Positions 15,144 to 21,211 of a DNA stretch of 21,211 nt are shown piece by piece. Location: contig JAEXLD010000049.1 of the NCBI GenBank assembly GCA_023445445.1, positions 1 to 21,211 of the forward strand. Reading direction: 5' to 3'. The stretch comes from Bacillota bacterium (GTDB lineage: Bacteria; Bacillota; Clostridia; Clostridiales; Clostridiaceae). Numbering within the stretch: the stretch's first letter is position 1; each line of letters starts with the position of its first letter. Below the pieces are notes generated by a model. That model saw only the letters and a program-made list of their open reading frames with translations, was not told the DNA's origin and did no database searches. A program made the position numbers and the translations under genes.

Positions 15144-18100
15144 ATGAGAAGCAATAGTATTTTACGACATAAAGCTAGGCTGAGTATATTTACACTTATT
15201 CTATTTTGTCTAACATTAATACCAATTCCTAATAAAGTAGTTAAAGCAGAAACTATAGGGAATCAAAAAGTTAAAGTTAGATTCTTTAAAGATGACAATG
15301 ATTATTCTGGTTGGAATATTTGGGCTTGGTGGCCAGATAAGGAAGGTCATTCAATTGAATTCACACATAAGGATGATCAGGGGGTATATGCTGTAATAGA
15401 TGTACCTATAGAAGGCGAACTTGGAATAATTATTAGAAAAGGAAATTGGGAAACTAAAGCTACAGATGATATTAAATATGATTTATCAAAGGGTGAAAAG
15501 GAAATTGTAATAACTGCAGGAGTTACAGATGATAAAAAACCAAATCCAAAAGAAGTAGTATATAAGGATTTATATAAGGATTTTTCAAAAATTAATATAA
15601 GAGTTAATTACAATAGAGGTGACAGCGATTATGATAAATGGCAATTATGGAACTGGGTAGTTGATGGAAGAGAAGGTTCAGAAGATACTGTAACTCTATT
15701 TACAGAAGCTAATGACTATGGAAAAGTTTCAAATTTATCATTTTCAGATATAACTAAGGAAAATAAAAAGGTTGGAGTTATAGTTCGTACAGCAGATTGG
15801 TCTAAAGATGGAATTGAGAAGCTAATTGACTTAGCATATCTTGATTGCAATGGGAATTTAGATGTTTATTATAAGCAAAATGATAATACAACATATTATG
15901 TACAACCAGTTATAAATGTTGAGCCTCCAACTGAGGGAGATATAGTGGCTGATGAATTAGTTAATCAGCCAGGCGGAAAAAATAAATGGTTTATAGCAGG
16001 TACCTTCCAAGGATGGAATAATAGCAATCCAGATACTCAATTAAAACACTTAGTAGATGGATTCTTTGAATATTCAACAGTTTTAGAGCCAGGGGAGCAT
16101 GAATTTAAAATTGTTAAGAATGGAACCTGGGATGGATTTAGTAATAATGGAGGAAATTTCATTTTAAATTTAGCAGAAAAAAGTAAAATTAACTTTTATG
16201 TTAATGAAGAACTTAATGAGGCTAGGATAAATGTTCAAGGTGTTACTGGTCTAGAGCAATATGTTCCAGAATTAAGTAAGGATAAATGGCCAAGATTAGT
16301 TGGAGATATTCAAAAAGTATTTGGTGAAGGAGAATGGTCTCCAGAAAATGCTAAACAAATGTTTGTAGATTATAACTTTGATGGTAGTGTATATAAGCTA
16401 CAAAGAAATTTACCTGTTGGAAAATTTGAAGCTAAGGTAGCCTTTGGAGCAAATTGGGATGAAAGCTATGGAGCTGATGAGAATGGAGCAAATTTAGTTA
16501 TAAATACTTTAGATCCATCAGATGTGGTATTTGAAATAAACTATAAAGGAAATAAAATATTAACTCATAATTATAAGCCAACCGAAGGGGTTTTTGATGG
16601 ACTTATAAATAAGTCAGCAATTAAATTTGATTCAAGAAGCATTACCTTTAAAAAACCATTTGGAGCAATAAAAGAAGAAAGTGAAGATTTAACCTTAAGA
16701 ATTGGAGTTGCAAAGGACGATGTACAAGTTGCTAAGGTTGAACTTATAGATGGCAATGGAGTTGCAAAAAGCTATGATATGAGAAAAGCAACTACAGTTA
16801 ATGAAACAGATTATTATGAAGTTATAATACCAAAATCAGATTTTAAAGGTATTGGAATTTGGGGTTATAAATTTATATTGGTAGACGGAAAAACTAAGGT
16901 AGAGTATGGTGATGATGGATTAAGTGGGGGTACTGGTACTACTGCTGAAGAAGGGGTTTTACCATATAATCTAACTGTATATGATAAGAATTATAAAACT
17001 CCAGATTGGATGAAGGAATCTGTTGTATACCAAATTTTCCCGGATAGATTCTTTGATGGAAATAAAGACAATAATAGAGCTAAATTAGTAGATGGTTATA
17101 GGGGATATGTTGATAGTGATGGAAATCTTAAATCATATGATATTCAATATTATGATGGAGGAGTAGAAAATGATCCAGCACCATCACAAGTATGGGGTAA
17201 ATGGAGTGATTATCCTGAAAATCCTAGACATGGAACTCGAGAAAATAAGCCATATTATCCAGATTCAAAAACAGATAATATATGGACAAATGAGTTTTAT
17301 GGAGGGGACCTTCAAGGTATAGAAGAAAAACTTCAATATTTAAAATCAATAGGAGTAACTTCTATATATTTAAACCCAGTAGCATGGGCAGCATCTAATC
17401 ATAAGTATGATGCAACTGATTATAAGTCATTAGATCCAATGTTTGGAGAACCTGTATATAATATAAAAGGGGATCCAAATTCAGGTTTAAATTATGAGGC
17501 GACTAGAGCTGCATCAGATAGAGTTTATCAAGCTTTTGCAAAAGCAGCAGAAGCTAATGGTATTAAGCTAATAGCAGATGGTGTTTTTAATCATGTTGGA
17601 GATGATTCTATATACTTTGATAGATATGAAAAATATCCGGAAATTGGTGCTTATGAATATTGGAGAAAAGTATGGGATAAAGTAAATACTGGAATGTCTC
17701 AAGAAAAAGCAGAGAAAGCAGTAATTAAAGAATTTGAAGCTATGAAAAATCCTTTAACTGGCAAAAATTACTCTTATCCAGAAGACTTTGAATACACAAC
17801 TTGGTTTATAGTAGAAAATGAATGGGTTATAAGAGATAAAGATGGAATTCTTTTAGAGACAAAGGATCAGCATTATAAATATGAAGGCTGGTGGGGATAT
17901 GATTCATTACCTGTAATGGAAGCAAAAGCTCCTCAAGAAGGAGATAAACTCGCAATCCCTGGGAATCATGAGTGGAATAATATTAACTACAGGGAAAATG
18001 TTATCGGCTATGATTTAACAGGTATGAGTGATGAAGAAGCAGAAAAAAATATGGAATATGCAGCATCTCAAAGATGGATTTGGATGGGAGCAAGAGGCTG

Positions 18101-21100
18101 GAGATTAGATGTTGCTCCAGATGTTTCAACAAATACATGGCAAAAGTTTAGAGAGGCAGTTAAATCAACAGCTGGAAGATTAGATGTTAATGGAAATATA
18201 ATAGATGATCCAATTATATTAGGTGAAGAATGGGGAGTTGCAACTCATTATTTACTAGGAGATCAATTTGATTCAGTAATGAATTATCAATTTAGAGCAG
18301 CACTTCAAAATTATATAATAAGTGGTAATGCTATAAACTTTAATAACGCACTGGAAGCAATAAGAGAAAATTATCCAAAAGAAGCATGGCAAGCAATGCT
18401 AAACTTAGTAGATTCTCATGATACTATACGTAATATTACTAAGATAGATAATCCGACATGGGAAGAGGAAAATACTAAGATAGCTCCTGAAGCATCAGAT
18501 AATGCATTAAGGCTACAAGCATTAACAGCTATATTCCAAATGGGATATCCAGGTGCACCTACTATTTATTATGGTGATGAAGTAGGAGTAACTGGAACTA
18601 AGGATCCTGATTCAAGAAGAACATTCCCATGGGAAAGAATTACTGAAGCTAATGGAGATTATTCTGCTGTAGGTAGGTATTCAGATTTGTTTGATGTATA
18701 TAAAAATGCAGCAAAAATCAGAAATGAAAATCTTGAAGTCTTTGCAACTGGTGAAATTCATACAGCTTATGCAGATAAAAATGTAATTGCTTATGCAAGG
18801 AAGAGTTCTGAAAAAGGTGGATTATTAGTTTTAAATCAATCAATGGAAGAAAAAACTATAGAAGCAGATGTAGCAGGATTTTTACCAGAAGGTTTAGAAT
18901 TGAAGGACGAATTATATGGAAATATTACTTCAGTTGTAAAAGATGGAAAATTGAAAATTACAATTCCAGCTCAAACAGGATTAATGATGATATCTACAAA
19001 TAAGATTGTGGCAGTTGATAAGGTACAAGCATTAAAAGCAAATGCAGAACAAGGAAAAGTTACTCTTACTTGGAATGCAGTTGATGGTGCTAATAAGTAC
19101 AATATTTATAGAACTAATCTTGAAGGTCAAAATGCTGAAAAGATTGGCGAAGAAACTAGTACTAGCTACATGGATGAAAATGTAGTAGATGGAATAAGAT
19201 ATTATTATTATGTTACGGCTGTTAAGGATGGTGGAGAAAGTGAATTTAGTGATTCAGTAACTGCATTACCATCATATAATATAAAATCCATTAGTGAACC
19301 TAATACAGTTAGTGATTTAACTATTGGAGTAGGTATAAAGACAGAAGAAATAACAGTAAATATTAATATACCAGGGTTAACAGATAATAGTGAATATAAA
19401 GATAAAGAAATTCCAAACTTTGAAGCTAAGCTTATGTATTATAAGGATGGAACATCAAGAGATAATGCTAATAGTACTAAGCTAAGATATAAAGGGGATT
19501 CAGAAGATGGATCAAAGGTTTACTATGCAACATTTGAGCCAACAGAGGCAGGTATATATAAATATTATGCAAAAGCAACAACAAATGCAGGAGATAGTTA
19601 TACAGAATCAGCTGAAGCATCAATGAAAGCAATTATTAATAGTGATGCTACTACAGCTCCTAAAGCACCAGTACTTGGTGATATACTTGTAGAATCTAAT
19701 AGAGCAAAAGTATCTTGGGAATCAGATGGTATTAATGTTGAAGGTTTTGAGGTTTACCGTAAAGAGGAAAATGCGGAGTTTATAAAGATAGCTGTATTAG
19801 ATAAAGCTTCTAATGAATTTATAGATTTCACAGTAAGTAACGATAAAAACTACACTTATAAAGTAGCAGCCTATGATAATTTCTATAATAGAAATTATTC
19901 AGAAGAAAAATCTGTTACTCCAACACTAGTAATGGTAGATGTAACCTTAAGACTTCATATTCCAAATTATACACCAGCTACAGATGATATCTATATTGCT
20001 GGAGACTTTAATGGATGGAATGCAGCAGGTGGAAGACTTACAGTGCCAAGTGGTGCAACCTCTAGGGATATAGTTGAGTATAAATTTAAAATGATGGCAG
20101 GAAAGAGTATTCAATATAAATATACAAGAGGATCATGGAGTACAGAAGCATTTACAAGTCATAATCGTATTGCAAATGATACAGAGGATTATGGAAATTG
20201 GGCATATAGTTCTACTGATACTAATATGAGATTAACTATTAAGAATCAAGGTGGAAACTCAATGCTTATTGATGATTATGTACTTCGTTGGGTTGATATG
20301 CCTATGATGATTTCTATGCCAAGAATATCTTATGGAGATAATATTCAATATGAAACTGAAGAAAAGGAATTTACATTAAAAGCTAAGGTTCCATATGGAG
20401 TAGAATTTACAATAAATGATGAAGATATAAATAAATTATATCCTGGTGCTATGAATGAATACGGTGATGTATATGTAGAAGGAATTAAACTAAGTCCAGG
20501 AGAAAATAATTTTAATCTTAAAATTAAACCTACTCAAGAGACTATTGATTTGCCTTGGTATACTGATGATGGAAGAGCTTCACAAGCAACTAAGGAAATA
20601 ACAATGAAAATTATTTCTACAGCAGAGCCAGAAGAAATTAGTGTTACAGGAGTAAGCTTAGACAAAACATCAGCAGAATTAAAGATAAATGAAAGCTTAG
20701 AATTAAAGGCAACAGTATCTCCAGAAAATGCAACAAATAAAGAAGTTACTTGGACTTCAAGTGATGAAAAGGTTGCAAAGGTAGATGGAAATGGAAAAGT
20801 TACAGCAGTAGGTGCAGGAAAGGCAACAATAACAGTAACTACAAAGGATGGAAACTTCAAAGCCCTATGTGAAATTACTGTTATAAATGAAGAAGTACCA
20901 ATTATAAAAGTAACAGGAGTAAGTTTAGACAAAACATCAGCAGAATTAAAGATAAATGAAAGCTTAGAGTTAAAAGCAATAGTATCTCCAGAAAATGCAA
21001 CAATTAAAGAAGTTACTTGGACTTCAAGTGATGAAAAGGTTGCAAAGGTAGATGAAAATGGAAAAGTTACAGCAGTAGGTGCAGGAAAGGCAACAATAAC

Positions 21101-21211
21101 AGTAACTACAAAGGATGGAAACTTCAAAGCCCTATGTGAAATTACTGTGAAAAATGAAGAGACACCAACAACACCAACGAACCCAACAACACCTATAGAA
21201 GGAAATATAGT
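15144..21211 (+). CDS. apu: Secreted multidomain amylopullulanase (type II pullulanase, GH13), 3' end beyond window
   Basis: The frame stays open from ATG 15144 to the window end (at least 2022 residues), with AGGAGG 7 nt before the ATG. A Sec signal peptide ends near VVKA-E (about residue 35). Two PUD/CBM41-type glucan-binding domains follow (about 43-125 and 150-240), then X25/CBM48-like modules (first about 270-360, with GTFQGWNN; second about 375-475) and a pre-catalytic beta domain (about 480-610). The GH13 core (about 620-1265) has all four conserved regions: DGVFNH (812-817), GWRLD with nucleophile D989, GEEWG with acid/base E1028, and SHD (1091-1093). Next come FnIII (about 1292-1376), an Ig-like region, FnIII (1507-1593), a CBM20-like domain (GDFNGWN, YKYTRGSW), two Big_2 domains and a Pro/Thr-rich linker. 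It should hydrolyse alpha-1,6 and alpha-1,4 bonds in starch, glycogen and pullulan outside the cell. The missing C-terminus probably anchors it to the wall or cell surface. Confidence 0.93.
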   Translation, partial: MRSNSILRHKARLSIFTLILFCLTLIPIPNKVVKAETIGNQKVKVRFFKDDNDYSGWNIWAWWPDKEGHSIEFTHKDDQGVYAVIDVPIEGELGIIIRKGNWETKATDDIKYDLSKGEKEIVITAGVTDDKKPNPKEVVYKDLYKDFSKINIRVNYNRGDSDYDKWQLWNWVVDGREGSEDTVTLFTEANDYGKVSNLSFSDITKENKKVGVIVRTADWSKDGIEKLIDLAYLDCNGNLDVYYKQNDNTTYYVQPVINVEPPTEGDIVADELVNQPGGKNKWFIAGTFQGWNNSNPDTQLKHLVDGFFEYSTVLEPGEHEFKIVKNGTWDGFSNNGGNFILNLAEKSKINFYVNEELNEARINVQGVTGLEQYVPELSKDKWPRLVGDIQKVFGEGEWSPENAKQMFVDYNFDGSVYKLQRNLPVGKFEAKVAFGANWDESYGADENGANLVINTLDPSDVVFEINYKGNKILTHNYKPTEGVFDGLINKSAIKFDSRSITFKKPFGAIKEESEDLTLRIGVAKDDVQVAKVELIDGNGVAKSYDMRKATTVNETDYYEVIIPKSDFKGIGIWGYKFILVDGKTKVEYGDDGLSGGTGTTAEEGVLPYNLTVYDKNYKTPDWMKESVVYQIFPDRFFDGNKDNNRAKLVDGYRGYVDSDGNLKSYDIQYYDGGVENDPAPSQVWGKWSDYPENPRHGTRENKPYYPDSKTDNIWTNEFYGGDLQGIEEKLQYLKSIGVTSIYLNPVAWAASNHKYDATDYKSLDPMFGEPVYNIKGDPNSGLNYEATRAASDRVYQAFAKAAEANGIKLIADGVFNHVGDDSIYFDRYEKYPEIGAYEYWRKVWDKVNTGMSQEKAEKAVIKEFEAMKNPLTGKNYSYPEDFEYTTWFIVENEWVIRDKDGILLETKDQHYKYEGWWGYDSLPVMEAKAPQEGDKLAIPGNHEWNNINYRENVIGYDLTGMSDEEAEKNMEYAASQRWIWMGARGWRLDVAPDVSTNTWQKFREAVKSTAGRLDVNGNIIDDPIILGEEWGVATHYLLGDQFDSVMNYQFRAALQNYIISGNAINFNNALEAIRENYPKEAWQAMLNLVDSHDTIRNITKIDNPTWEEENTKIAPEASDNALRLQALTAIFQMGYPGAPTIYYGDEVGVTGTKDPDSRRTFPWERITEANGDYSAVGRYSDLFDVYKNAAKIRNENLEVFATGEIHTAYADKNVIAYARKSSEKGGLLVLNQSMEEKTIEADVAGFLPEGLELKDELYGNITSVVKDGKLKITIPAQTGLMMISTNKIVAVDKVQALKANAEQGKVTLTWNAVDGANKYNIYRTNLEGQNAEKIGEETSTSYMDENVVDGIRYYYYVTAVKDGGESEFSDSVTALPSYNIKSISEPNTVSDLTIGVGIKTEEITVNINIPGLTDNSEYKDKEIPNFEAKLMYYKDGTSRDNANSTKLRYKGDSEDGSKVYYATFEPTEAGIYKYYAKATTNAGDSYTESAEASMKAIINSDATTAPKAPVLGDILVESNRAKVSWESDGINVEGFEVYRKEENAEFIKIAVLDKASNEFIDFTVSNDKNYTYKVAAYDNFYNRNYSEEKSVTPTLVMVDVTLRLHIPNYTPATDDIYIAGDFNGWNAAGGRLTVPSGATSRDIVEYKFKMMAGKSIQYKYTRGSWSTEAFTSHNRIANDTEDYGNWAYSSTDTNMRLTIKNQGGNSMLIDDYVLRWVDMPMMISMPRISYGDNIQYETEEKEFTLKAKVPYGVEFTINDEDINKLYPGAMNEYGDVYVEGIKLSPGENNFNLKIKPTQETIDLPWYTDDGRASQATKEITMKIISTAEPEEISVTGVSLDKTSAELKINESLELKATVSPENATNKEVTWTSSDEKVAKVDGNGKVTAVGAGKATITVTTKDGNFKALCEITVINEEVPIIKVTGVSLDKTSAELKINESLELKAIVSPENATIKEVTWTSSDEKVAKVDENGKVTAVGAGKATITVTTKDGNFKALCEITVKNEETPTTPTNPTTPIEGNI
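20643..21149 (+). repeat. Two tandem near-identical Big_2 (bacterial Ig-like) repeat units inside the amylopullulanase gene
   Basis: Units 20643-20882 and 20910-21149 are each 240 bp and encode 80 residues beginning VTGVSLDKTSAELK. They are separated by a 27-bp linker. Direct comparison shows 8 base differences, 3 of which change an amino acid (T to I, N to I, G to E). The duplication is therefore recent or kept uniform by gene conversion. Big_2 domains act as stalks or cell-surface adhesion modules. More copies may follow outside the window, but the sequence after 21149 is already a Pro/Thr-rich linker. Confidence 0.9.

Noticed and set aside
15195..15215. A cysteine in the amylopullulanase signal peptide suggesting a lipoprotein
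   Set aside because: The residues before C22 (ILF) do not match the lipobox, and a better type I cleavage site (VVKA-E) follows.
20534..21127. A 197-residue minus-strand open frame
   Set aside because: It is the antisense shadow of the duplicated Big_2 units. Its internal repetition merely mirrors theirs, and it lacks a convincing ribosome binding site.
20643..21149. Tandem direct repeats as a CRISPR-like or satellite array
   Set aside because: The units are 240 bp, in frame with the coding sequence and translate to Ig-like domains. There are no short repeats with unique spacers.

Overview
The window is strongly AT-rich, densely packed and uses AGGAGG-type ribosome binding sites. Its mix of genes (anaerobic class III ribonucleotide reductase, YesM/YesN-type two-component pair, large secreted multidomain amylopullulanase) points to a fermentative anaerobic Firmicute, most likely Clostridium sensu stricto. 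Species cannot be assigned from the sequence alone.

Layout. (1) 1-5021, + strand: the 3' end of an Fbp/Afu-type ABC transporter (ATPase cut by the window edge, then a fused two-domain permease), followed after a terminator by a YesM/HptS-like sensor kinase and a YesN/HptR-like AraC-type response regulator. The arrangement suggests a transporter with a dedicated sensing system. (2) 5142-5618 +: a stand-alone DUF985/Cupin_5 protein. (3) 5876-7186 -: aspartate kinase. (4) 7467-10099 +: nrdD-nrdG, the oxygen-sensitive dNTP-producing reductase and its activase, closed by a strong terminator. (5) 10250-11974 +: a methyl-accepting chemotaxis protein with its own promoter. (6) 12017-13363 -: speD-speE (decarboxylated SAM and spermidine synthesis), preceded by a promoter, a hairpin and a possible 16-codon leader ORF. 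(7) 13557-14855 -: a dicarboxylate/acidic amino acid:cation symporter with its own terminator. (8) 15144 to the window end, +: a very large secreted amylopullulanase (at least 2022 residues visible, 3' end missing) with two PUD/CBM41 domains, X25/CBM48-like domains, a complete GH13 catalytic core, two FnIII domains, a further starch-binding-like domain and two near-identical Big_2 repeats.

Most interesting signals. Two copies of an undescribed-looking interspersed element lie at 2352-2492 and 5685-5856. Each begins within about 20 nt of the stop codon of its upstream gene, runs in the same sense as that gene, and ends in a GGAGCTG..CAGCTCC terminator. An internal hairpin differs between the copies by compensatory base changes, so pairing is kept. 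This looks like a mobile 3'UTR-plus-terminator module. The second is the possible leader peptide ORF with a perfect AGGAGG just upstream of speD. The third is a run of inverted repeats plus a LacI/CcpA-like palindrome in front of the amylopullulanase. No CRISPR array, rRNA, tRNA, insertion sequence or phage gene was seen.
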